DNA from: Certhia americana
Taxonomy: Eukaryota; Chordata; Aves; Passeriformes; Certhiidae
Length of the DNA: 64,000 nucleotides
Direction of reading: 5' to 3'
Assembly: GCA_018697195.1 (NCBI GenBank)
Contig: CM031872.1
Location: 7,528,910-7,592,909 of the forward strand
The notes under the pieces were generated by a model, which saw nothing but the letters and a program-made list of their open reading frames with translations, was not told the origin of the DNA and made no database searches. Below, in pieces: positions 37,801-49,800 of this stretch; within the stretch, counting starts at the first letter, position 1; each line of letters starts with the position of its first letter. The position numbers were made by a program, and so were the translations under genes.

Positions 37801-40800
37801 CATCCACAAATGCACCTCAAAAATCTGAAAACTAGGAAAAACTGACATCTCTAGTGACCACAAGTCTATTTTTAAGTCTTTTCTTTCAATAATAGAAGGG
37901 AAATAAAAGTGGATGGGGACAGATTCCTTGTCCAGGTATTACAGAAGGGCCTGGTTTCCTTCTGCAGGCTTCCTGTGGCACATCACTTACAGTAGGAATC
38001 AGAACTGGTTTGGTTTTTTAAATGTGCCAAGACTTGTGGCAGCCTATTAAAAAGGATAACACAGCATCTATGCCTTTGGTTTAAAACTGCCATGATCACT
38101 TCAGCACTGTTCAACACAGTGGGAGAAAAACATCAGGTTTTCTTAACTGAGAAATTGCCAGGCAATATTTTTTTTAGAAACTTCAGAATGGTGAGGGTTT
38201 TTTTCATCAATAACAAAGAAATAAAAAACCAAACTAAAGACGCTCTAAACAAATAGACAGTGCATCTTTAAAAAGAGAGATTTCTCAGAATTTGTTAGGC
38301 AGATGCAAGTCCTGGTTAGAAAATGGCTTTTGAGTACAGGAGCACTTGTGTACCTTGGTGGGGCTGCATAGTCAGGAGAGAGGACAGAGTCACCTGAGCC
38401 ACGGGCAGCATATCCCTTCTCCTGCTGTGCACACTGCAGGGCTGGGCAGGGCAGGGAGCCTGGCTATATCTGTCATGTCCCAGAGAGGAGGTGTGACAGC
38501 AGTGGAGAGGCTCTGACTGCAGGGATTGCTGGCAGAGCTCAGCTCTCTCCTGCAGGGAGCGAGGAGAACCCTGCTGTGGGTTTGGGTGTTTGTTGTGCAG
38601 CCCTTCGTGGGTGTTTCAGAGTTCAGCTGTTCTCACACAGCCCCTTCAGTGCCGAGGCCTGGTGTCCAGGGAGGCTGCACTGTGTGGTATGGCCACAGGG
38701 ATGCTGCCAGTGGAGTGAGGGATGCCCAGAGCTTTGCCCACTGCAGGAGCAACCAGAGAGGGGAATGTGAGAGGTGCTGCCAGGAGTTTGGGTAGTGAAA
38801 AGACTTCTGGGCAGAGTGTGGTGACCCACTGCAAGCAGAGCTGCAGGGTGTGGAGTGGGACTGCAGTGTCTTGGAGCCTATATGGCTGGGATGGACACCC
38901 TGAAGGTGCTGTGGGGGTCATGCAGACCATGAGGCACACTGGAGGAGAGCTGTTCAGAAAAGGGAGTGATAAGGAGATTTCATCACTGAAACTTGAGGGA
39001 TTCTGTGTGTCATGATGGGTGAAGGGATCTTGCAAGGGGTCAAATGCCACAGGGTTCCTGGGTGCAGTTGCAGGAGCATGGCAGGAAGGCTGGGCAGGTT
39101 TGGGGAGCCCCACTGCTCACAGAGCTGGTTTGAGCTTTCCCAGGGCCAATCCTGTCATGCTGGTATGCAGGGACAGAGGAGCCTGAGGAGCCAGACAGCT
39201 GCAAGAAGTCCTCAGAAGGATCTAGGTGTTCCCAGAATGGCCATATCAGGAGGCAGTCCCAGACTTGCGCTTCTTTTCCAAAGTGCTGTTTTTTCTAGAG
39301 GAAAACAGGAGGAGCAAAAGGCCTTAGTCCCATTCTGTGAGTATTTAGTGCTGTGGTTAAGGTTGAACAGCTGGATTCTCCTTGGAGCTGCTCTCAGCAG
39401 TGTTCAGGAGACTGTATTTAGGTCTGTCATGGGAGAGCCTAGCTGTCCAGGCAGCTGGGAGCAGCCTTCTTCCATGGCAAAGGCTGCTTTACCCCTCTAC
39501 CCCAAGGTCTGAAGAAACTCCTCTGTGGAGAGGACACCTGAACATTTAACAAAAAAGTAGGTTTTACTCCAAAATGCCAAAAGCCCACAGGATGATAGTT
39601 ACAGTGGCCTTGGGCAATTAACATTGGTGCTCAGTGTCTGATATGATCTCAGGCTCACAACAGACCATAAAGATTTCCATGTAACATATGTCTAAGACTT
39701 TTCTGTGTAAGGAGCAGCTCCGGTTCCCTCAAACAGTTGTATTTATTTGGATTTTAATCTAACGCACTGTAAGATTGTAAGAGCCAGAAGGCTCTGTACA
39801 AAGAGCCAGGCCAGGGATGTGTCTAAAGGGACACTTATCTGATCCACAGCAATCATGAGTGAATCTTCATGTACCCAAGTAGAGACAAAATAAATCTTTG
39901 GGAAACATTAATAGCCCAAGCATAGGCAGAAGTTTGGCATGGAATAATGTTGCTCCCAGCTGCTGGTTTTGCTTCTTCCTGAATTTGGAGCCTGATGACA
40001 ACAAGGGATCCCAGGCCAAAGAGGGGAAGCGCAGGAGGTGATGTGGGTGAAGTGCTCTCCCGTGAGGACTGTGTTTGTGTGCATCTCCTGGACAGGAGCA
40101 GATGTATCTGAATTTCTCTGAACAACTTCTTGTCAGTGCTGGAAGTATCTTTTGGTCCAATCAGTTTGCTAAAGCATCTGCATGGTTGTACCATGTCCTT
40201 ACTCATCCACTAACCTGTGTGTGAGCCAGACAACTTGTGACTTACTCCTTTCACCAGCTGTGGTGTCTATTGCCTGGTGTTTGCCCTGTGTGTTGGGGGG
40301 CATAAGGAATCCAGGAAGGTTCCCCCACTCCAGGGTGCCCAGTGCATGGGCTCTCTGTCATCCTGGGCCTGCACTGTGGGGTGAAGCCACAATCACTAAA
40401 TAGGGTTCATGGAGAGGTGACACTGCTCTTGCTGCTTCTCCCTGTCTCTTCTGGTGTCCTGTTTGTTCCTGTCCTATTCCTGCCTCGTGAGTGATGAGAA
40501 ACTAAGAGAAACTGCTCAGAGGGGCTGGACAGTGCCCCTTTGCCATGGCCTCTCAGGAGTGGCCCAGGACATTCTATTTCACACAGACCTGACTCTGAGG
40601 TGTAGCTGCTCCCCAGGGCTTTCCCCTGGAGCTGTGTGCTCTGCAGTCTCTCTGCCCCTGCCTGTGAGGCCAGGGCAGGGAGCACATGGGCAGAGCAGGC
40701 CTGTGGGCACAGGTAGCATCACTGAACTCTGCTGTGCAAGGAGGCAGAACCTCCTTTGGTCCTCCCCAGCTGTCCTGGGAAGCAGCATGGGCTGCAGGGT

Positions 40801-43800
40801 CACCAACAGCACAGGAAGAGGTTTAGAAGCTGCTGTGTTTTGGAATGAGCCCAGGCATGAGCGTAGTGTGTGCAGAACCCCACGTTCCTGCTGAAGAGAG
40901 GGGAGCAGTTACTGCTCTTTACCAGGAAAAGAGTGAACACTGCCAGCATGGACAGTGGGTGTCCCCAGCAAAGACAGCACAGGTAAAGCTTAACTAGAGA
41001 AAAGGGAAAGCAGCCATGAGCAGAGAGCTGCCCTATGGGACTCCACTTGCCTTGTACCACCAGCCCAGGGAGCTCAGAACAGCCCCACTCAACAGACATC
41101 ACCATCCCCAGCACTAAATCACTGCAGACTGGGAACCTGGTCTCCATCTTTGGAATGCCCAGAAGGAAATACACCATCATCATCCCCATTTTATTTTCTT
41201 CCTTCCTATTTTCACAGTCCTGCTGGGCCCAGGTGCTGTTTCATGCTTTCTCAAAGGTTGTGTTTGGCCTTTCTTTCAGGAATTTTCGGAAGCACCTCCG
41301 CATGGTGGGGAGCCGAAGGGTTAAAGCACAAAGTAAGTGAGCACCTGGAAGTGTGGCTGTGAGGAGCTGGATTTTGTGGGGCTTGTGGGAGTTCTGTCAC
41401 ATGCAGATGTGGGTTGAAAGGACCTGGCTTTGGGCTGGAGAGAGGATTTGACCTGTTGGTGCCGTTTTACCCTACAAACAAGAAGGCCAGGTGGTTGCAA
41501 ATGTCCTGGATATGTGGATTCCTGCAGCAGCCTGGAGGCTGTTCCCAAGGACCCTCTGCTCTGGCTGTGGGACATTTCTGGTGCAAGGTGTGGAAGGAAA
41601 GCTGCAGCACGGTTATCCCCTCTGTGGATTTTGGTCATCACTGGTGTGGAGGCCAGTGAGGAGAACCTGAGCTGGGAGTCCAGCAGAGCTGCCTGGTCTC
41701 TCTCAGCAGCTCTGACCAGCTGTGGTTCCATGTGACTCACAGGCTGCTGGCTGTCCCCTTCTCCCCTGTCCCACTGCCATCTCCACACAGGACCTGGGGG
41801 AGAGTTGCCTCGTGGGAACTGAGATGATGGTGGAAGGAAGAAAGAAGAAGATCAGAGAAGAGATTGGAGCAAGGAAGAATCAGGAAGAAATCACCTCTTA
41901 TGCCTGAAAAATGGCAGTTCCCTTTCCCTGAGGAAGGCAATAATCCTCCAAAACTTGGTTGGGCAACTCCCTTAGTGCTGTGAAAGTGGTGTAACCTGCT
42001 CCTGGGAGCCGAGGATTTCTCTAGAAGAGAAAGCATTTTGTTGATCCCACCCCTTGGCCAGGCATCATGTACAGAGAGCCCACAGCAAAGCACTGCTGAG
42101 TTCAATTTGCATTCTTTCTTTTCTCATTTGCTGTGAGAAGTGATCAGCAAAGAGCTTTGCCCTTTTCAGAGTCTTCATTGGCATCTGAGTTAGTTAGCAC
42201 TGCCTGATGTGGACAGGGCTCACCTCTGGGAAACTCAGGCGTGCCTCTGCCTCAGGAACTCTTGGGTCATGTTTTCAAAGCTTTCTTTCTGTGCACAGTA
42301 GCTAAATGCCTGGGTTTAACTGAAAGCTGAGGATGGAGATCACCTGAAGAACTGAAGATGTAGTTTGTCTCCCCAGACACCCACCCTGGCCACATTTCAG
42401 CAGGGGACAGGCTGCTCTTGTGATGCTGATCCGCAGTGAATTCCTGTGTTGCTGGTACTCAATTCCCTGCTGTACACTCTGTCTGCCACCAGAAATAGGT
42501 ATTAGTGCCCATAAGTGGCTGTTAATCCAATCCCGGCATAATGGCTCACAGGTGGGCTTGCCAAGTCAGACGTGGTGGTTGCCAGTTCCCAGGAATTTGC
42601 CTGCGGTGCAGTGTCTGAGCCAAACTCCCTGGATTGTGCTTGGGAAATGCCGGTGCAAACAATACAGCACTCCTTGGGAGGAAAATAAAGCCATCAGTAG
42701 TGCTCACAAGAGTGCAGGCAGGCAAAGGCTGAAGGATTTCCTCTTTTGCAACAAAATGTAGAAAGCATGAGCTTTCCAGAGACATCCCCTCCCTGCTGTT
42801 TGGTCCAGCTCTGACTGGGATGCCAGTAGAACATGGAGGGAGAACTGACTGGAGAGCGACAGCCTTCTTCTGGCCATGCAGGTGTCGTTAGCTGTGCAGT
42901 GCGTGTTTCTGTGAGGCATTGGAGTCTGAGCACTTACACCAGACTGGCCTTGGTTAATTGAGGTTTGAGCTGTGTGCATTTAAGGAGAGACCATCAAGTG
43001 TTGTCCTTTTTCTGTGTTCCACATCCCATCCTGTGCGCAAGTGGGCACTTTGTCTCTGCTGTGTGGAAAGGACTCACGTTTGGCAAGTGGAAGGACCAGC
43101 CCAGGGGAGTCTGTGGTGTGTGGCTTTGGTGGCAATCTGCTGGATGATTTGTTTGCTGGCAGCAGCAGAGGTGCTTTGGGATCTGTTAATGTCGTGCTCT
43201 GGTTTTATCCTTTAGCATTTGCCGAACGGCGTGAGAGAAGCTTCAGCAGGTCCTGGAGTGACCCGACTCCCATCAAAGCTGATTCCTTCCATGACTCTCG
43301 AGAAAGTGAGTTCTGAGTCCTTTGAGCTTCCTCCTGTGGGCAAACCCTCCAGCAGTTGTTGACTGGAGTGCCACTGGAGTAACTCCTCTGTGCCCTTCTG
43401 TCCTGTCTGTGATCCTTTTTTAGTTTCCTGAGATCGGAGCAGGTAACGCTCCAGGTGTATGTACCTGTTCATCTGTGTGTACCTGTATTTATTTGTAGAG
43501 CACCACTCATCCAACCTCAGGTTATTGAGCAGTTGCCACAGGGTATCCAGTGGTACAGCTCTCTTACAGCCCTCTGTTCCCATCATCCCTTATCCTCTTG
43601 GCACCAAAACAACCTCTCTGGAAGCTCACCAGTCCAAGGCTGCCTTCACCATAGTGGGGCTAATGTGGCTTCCCATGCAGGAGTCCCTTCTGAGCGCTTT
43701 CCTAGCCTGGAATAGCTCAAGAACACAGCTGATGAGATGGAGCTTTGATTTCCTGCACAGGTGATAGCTTGGGGCAATCTGATCTTCATTTGGGCTGCCA

Positions 43801-46800
43801 GGAATCCCTCTGGGAATCCCCAGTAATGCTGCCATGTTCTGCTTGAGGGGACTGAGATGCTGTTGTGTTCATTTACAAGAAAGAATGCCAGCATCTTCCC
43901 AGTGTATTCTTATAAAGGGAATGGCTGTTTTACACAGATTTTATTGCGAGCCGGTAGGCAGGAGCTTGGTGGATAAGAATTTGCCCGTGTTGAAGTGAAT
44001 TTCACTAATGAAGTGACCTGATCTACCAGGTAAGCATGAGATCTGGCCCTGCTAAGTGTAGAAGACCCAGGTTGTAGGGGGAGGTGTATGAAAGGCCAGG
44101 TTCAAAACATGACCCTGTTGTTTGGCAGTCTGACTCCTCCCTGCTCCCTCAGCTGCCCGGAGGCGGATGGAAAACCATGGAAAAGCCATGGAAAAGCCGT
44201 GGTTCACACAGGCTCCAGGGCCTGCCCAGCGATACTTGGACATCCCCAAAGGCACAAACAGTGGCACCTCGGTTCTCTTTCCTCAGTCCAGCAAGCATCT
44301 CTGTTTTTAACCTTTAATGGTCAATTATATTCCTTCCAGATGTTTTTTTCCCCAGGAGGCATTGAAGGCCAACAGGTAAGGTCGATTTGGAGAGCAAGTT
44401 CGAGTCTACTGTTGCAATATGACTGTGTTTGTTGCAGCTGTCCTCACGCACGCTCTAAGACTTCTCTGCCAGGATCAGTCTGACCAACAAGGCAGATTTT
44501 CTTTATGATCCCTGAAAAGATGTAGTCAGAGCAGTAATTGCTACAAGGAGACCAGCTTTGAAGTCTTTGGACTTCTGCTTATCTCAGCCTGGCAGTGCTG
44601 AAGTGTAGAGAGTCTGTCTGTGTTGTCTCCTCTCCCATTTCTGGAGTGCCAGGGTGACTGTTGTGACTTGGCACTTGAAAACCAAGCTTGGTGACTGCGA
44701 GAGTGATGAAGTTCTGTGACACGTGATGTGAGCTCTCTGTGCACTCTTCATTTGTTATATGTTTGTGTGTTTGAAGACACCAGCCCCAGAGTGTGGGCTG
44801 GTCTATCACTTTGTGGGTGACAAGAGGGCACGAGTGTCGTGGCATCTCTTGTGAGGAAGCTGCCAAGGCAGGATGGAGTGGGGAATGCTGTTCTGCCTTT
44901 GTAATGTAACTCCCTGTGTTCTGGCAGGCCATGACCTTCAGGATTCCTGCGGGACTCTGGATGGTGACTTTGACTTGAACTGGGAAGCAGAAAAGGAACT
45001 TGAAGCCATGGCATGTGACGGAGAAGACTTTATTCCACCAAAAATAATGGTGAGAGTCTCCAGCTCCTGCTCTGCCTGTCCTTTCAGTGCTGCTAAATTC
45101 AGGATCTTCATGGGAAGTCTGTTGTATAAGCACTGACTCAGGTGTCTGTGAGGGTCATTCAGAGATGAACCAAGACATGACATGGGTTCACATCTGTTAC
45201 TGCTGGGGGTAATGCATTGAAAGAAAACTAGAAGGAGGGATGTGTAGTCTGACACCAACACAGAACTAAGTCAGCCTGAGGCTTGTTAACCCTGAAAATA
45301 GAGACCTGAGCACCACTGCCAGCTTTGCTCCCCCAGCAAGGAACTGAGGGGCCTGGAATCACAACAGAGTTCAGGCTCTGCTGCTGCTGGAGCCAGCTGA
45401 GGCTTCAGCCAGAGTTGTCAGGCACTGTCTGACACCTGCAGGCCTGTGCCTGCTGTGCTTGGTGCAGTGCCAGCCCTTGGCTGGAACCTGTGCAGGTCCC
45501 ACCAGACACTGAACACTCCCTACAGCCCAAAGGAGGTTTTGCAGCACTGATCCTCGCTGGGATACAGCCATCCATGGTGGTGCACGAACTGCGCCATCCT
45601 CTGTGCGTGCCAGTCTCCCCTTTCCAGACTGTTCTGGGCCCAGTGCAGCCTGAGGGCAGATCTGTGTGCTCATGTGTTGGGGATCAAGGAGCTGGTGACA
45701 CTCAGGGGCACTTGGCAGGCCTGGGGGTGCTCTGGGCTGGAAACCTTCCATTGGGATGTGGATAGCTGGGTAAGCTGCTACCTCGAGTAACACTTGAGAA
45801 CAGCTGAGCAGGGCACTGTTTTATGGCCTTTGTGCTTCTGTCCAAACTCTACTGCCTTCTCATGCTGTTGCACCTTTTGTCCCCTTTGCAGCTCATTTCT
45901 TCCAAGGTGCCCAAAGCAGAGTATGTCCCAACAATTATTCGCAGGGACGACCCCTCCATCATCCCCATCCTCTATGTAAGTAAATCAGCTCTGCTGTGGA
46001 TGAGAACAGGAGTCATATAGAGACTGTTTTATTTCCCTAGTTCCTGTTAGGGTGACAAAACCTTGACGTGGTTTGGAAAAGCTGTCAGGAAGGGGCTGGG
46101 AGTGTGTTGAACCCAACTTTTGGGTCTGGGGTAGCCTTGTAGGGGCTCAGGTCTAAGTGGAACAGTCAGATGGGGTGGAAATGGCACACATGGGCTCTGG
46201 GCTCTGTCGGCCCAGCCAAGCTGCATGGGAGGATTATCAAGGGCAGGCAGGGCAGGCATTTCCAGGCTTAGGGCTCCTCCTTATGCTCATCCTTGGGATA
46301 AGCAGCGCCTCGGAGCTTGGCAGTGAACCACCAGCCCCATCACCCCACGGGCAGTGGGGCATCCCTGTCAGTCTTTAATTTAACCCTGACTTTTCTCTGG
46401 CTGTCTGGCCTGAGCAGGTGTGTGAAACAGCAGTGAGGACATGGGTTTTTTCTTCCTAATCACTAAATGTGCAAGGGAAGGTGGGACTGAGAGCCCAGCA
46501 AGGCCAAGGTCAGTGTGCAGCAGGCAGTGCTGCTGGAGTTATCCTTGCTGCTTTTGCCTCCCTTCCTTGGAGGGTTGTTCGATTGTCCTGATGACCCTGC
46601 TGTGGCAGAGGCAGCTGTGTTGGGAGTGCAGCTGTATGTCAGCCAGCTTGGAAAGGGGTAAAGCCAGAGAGGGGCTACAAAACATGGGCCAAATAGACAT
46701 TGCTGATGTTGACTGCATCTGAGGGACAGTCTGTGCATTGGACATGTCTGCAAGCTTCAGCTTCAAACCTCCAGGTAGATTGAATCCTCGTGGACTGTTC

Positions 46801-49800
46801 AGTCTTCAGCTCCTGTGCTGAAATGTGATTTAGGGTGAGGGTTACTGCTGCTGTGACCAGCAGCCATCCGTTGGTGTAAATGTGCTCTTAAAGCATCCTT
46901 GTAATGGGCTTGTGTGATTATTAGGGAGCTGGTGGAGTGACAGGGAACCTTTATATGTCTTCTGTCTTGGTTTCCAGGACCATGAACACGCCACCTTTGA
47001 TGACATCCTGGGTATGTGAACGTTACCTCTTTTTCTTGTCTCCATTGCAAATGTAGCCATCAATATTTAAGTCACTCAGCTGCCCTGTGCTTCAGCTGCC
47101 ACTCACAGAGGTGTTTTTGTCACCGCAGTGACCCCTGACTGTCAGCTGCTCTTGGATGTGCTGCTGTAATGAACATTCACTTCCGTGGCCTGTTTTCTGT
47201 GCTAAACTCATGGTTTGTGGCAGGGAAACTGAGGCACAGAGCAGCAGGTGCCTCTTCATTGCACCTGTGGTGGGGAGTGGGAGCAGTGACAGAGGGCCAG
47301 GAGGGCTGGGGATGCTCCAGAGCTGTGGTCACTGCAGAGCAGTGTCTGGTGCTGTTCCATCCCCTCTCTGCCCTGTCACCTGCTGACATTTCCTGCTCTC
47401 CACAGCATCCTTGGCATGTGCTGAGCACCCCGGCCAGCTCAGCTTCCTGTCCTCAGGACTAAGTGTGAAGAAATAAGATATTAATTTTGAGCTTTGTCCA
47501 TGGTTCATCTTTTCCAACATGTTTTGTTTTTTTGCAGAGGAAATTGAGAAGAAACTTAACATTTATCGAAAAGGCTGCAAAATCTGGAAGATGCTGATAT
47601 TTTGCCAGGTACATGAAAGTTGTTAAACACTTGGGTGATTTGTTACAAATTTGTCTTTTTCTATGGGGAAAGTGACATAGAGGAACCAATATTCCAAAGT
47701 CAGCTTCCATTAAAGTTGCTGCCAAGGCACAGCTTTCACTTCCCATTTCCCAGACATGGAGCAGTCTCAAGTTGCTGTGACAGCAGGAAATCAAATCTGA
47801 TTTAGTGAGGCCAAGTCAAGAGCTGTGCTGATTCTCTCAAGGAACCCCAGACAAACCAGCACCAGAACTGACCTAGAAAGGACTCCAGAGACAGGAACAA
47901 GCACTTACAGTGTCATAGCTATGCAGTGTCATAGCCATGGTTTCCATCCAGCTTCAGTGTGACAGCGACAGTGGTGTGTGTTGTGGGCCAGACTGGCAGA
48001 TGGCTCAGCTGGGAGCTGGAAGCCTGAGGATGCAGGAGAAGGTCACGGTGGAGCTGTGGCTGGGGCAGGTCCAGGCCCTGCTGGATTTGGGGGTTGCTGG
48101 GAATTTCCTTCCCAAGTTTGCTGTTCCTCATGGTGGTCAGCTGTGGACTTCCCCGGCAGCTGTGTGTGAGAAGTGAGGAAGGTGACTTGACTTAACTCCT
48201 TCCATGTGCCCAGTGCTGCAGAGGAGCAGCTTTGCTGCACACTGACCTGGAGATTGTGACCTTTAATGTTCCTGGTGTTGTGTCAATCTGTTCGTGCCTC
48301 CTGCTGCCCAGGTCCAGTTCCTCTGCAGTGCCAGCCCTTGCCTGCTGTCCCTGCTGTGCTCAGCTTCTCCTCTGCCCACCCCCAGCATCTCCAAGTGACA
48401 GGGACTTTCTTGTCTTCCCTCGTACTCTCCAGCCACCCACACTGGTGTTTTTAATCTATCATTGTGCCTTTCTGGAGTGATGTGGGCATAGAAAAGCAAA
48501 ACCCAGAGGATCCAACCCTCAGCACACTGCCCGTGTGTGGATGTTCCCGGAGCGTGCCTGCAGTTCAGGGCTGCCCTGCTCCCTTGTGGCACTTCTGGGA
48601 ATGGCTGAACAGGACAGGAAACGCATCCAGGGTTTGTTTCCTCAGGGCCTGTGCAAAGGGGTTTGTTTCCATCTGTCTGTCTGTCTCTTGCAGGGAGGCC
48701 CCGGGCACTTATACTTGTTAAAGAACAAAGTTGCCACTTTCGCCAAAGTGGAGAAGGAGGAAGATCTGATCCTGTGAGTGGCTGTGTCCTGTTCTGGGCT
48801 TGCATGGCATTTCCTGCTGGGTTTGCTCAACATTTGCAGCACATGGTGGAGCTATGGAGTGAAGGGAGGAGAAGTGAAGGGAGCTGGGGTGGCTTGGTCA
48901 GGGGATGAGGAGGTTAGCTGAGATGCCCCAGCTAATTCAGGGGCAACAGCAAAGGTGGCAGAGCTGAGCTTGTCTCTGGGGTGCTGCAGCCCTGTCACCA
49001 GGAGATTTGTACTTCTATCTGTTTAGTGTCTCTGTGGATAGAGACTGTCAAAAGAGGAGAGGAAAAAAGATATTTCTTCAACTAAAAACAGCTTTGCTGA
49101 CCAGAAATGTGAACGTGCACCTCGAGCCTCTGGTGCTGTGATACCATTGCTAAGCTGATGGCTAAGGCAGAAATCCAGAGTATTCCCCCACAGCTGACTC
49201 TGGCCAGGGGGAAATGGAATTTGTCTCTGCAAAGCCTGCTCAAAGTCCAGCCTGTTACTGAGGAGGCTTTTCACTAACATGCCAGCCTTCAGCTGGGAGT
49301 GCTGAGCAATTTTGCTGCTCCTTGCAGAGAGTAAAGCTTTGCCTGTTTTGCTGCCTACTCGCTTGTGCTGGCTCAAACTTGCTTGGCTAACAGTGCCTGG
49401 CTGTGGGGGAGAGGATGTACACCAACCTGTTCCTACACAACTTTTTGTTGGCATGAGAACTGAGTATTAAAATCAACATCTGCTCAGCAATCTCATGCCC
49501 TGGCACAAACACTGGCTGTGGAATTCTCCAGCACGTGTGCACATCCACGATTCTGAGCACATCCCAGGCATAGCTGTTCCAAGCTGATAAATCAGGGCTC
49601 TGCAGAAAGCTGTGAACACACAGCTGAGAGTTTGGGAGCTTGGAAGTGAACATCTCCATCCAGCTTGTGTGTTCCTGGGAGGCAGTGCTGAGGAAAGCTG
49701 AGGCTGCAGTCTGTTTGGAACACCCATGGAGGAGTTTCTGGGCTTTAGAGCCCCCCAAAAGTCTGCTCCAAGCCTCTGCCCAGGGGAGTGGGTCATATTT

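Larger units (their letters stand above)
37392..45891 (+). other. NSMF: NSMF introns 6-9
   Basis: Intron 6 (37392-41279) has a short CR1 remnant at 37.7 kb. Intron 7 (41333-43215) shows nothing recognised. Intron 8 (43306-44927) has the 11-base tandem repeat. Intron 9 (45050-45891) shows nothing recognised. Confidence 0.85.

Noticed and set aside
48263..48805. 180-codon minus-strand open frame
   Set aside because: It is antisense to NSMF exon 13 and its flanking introns and has no recognisable product.
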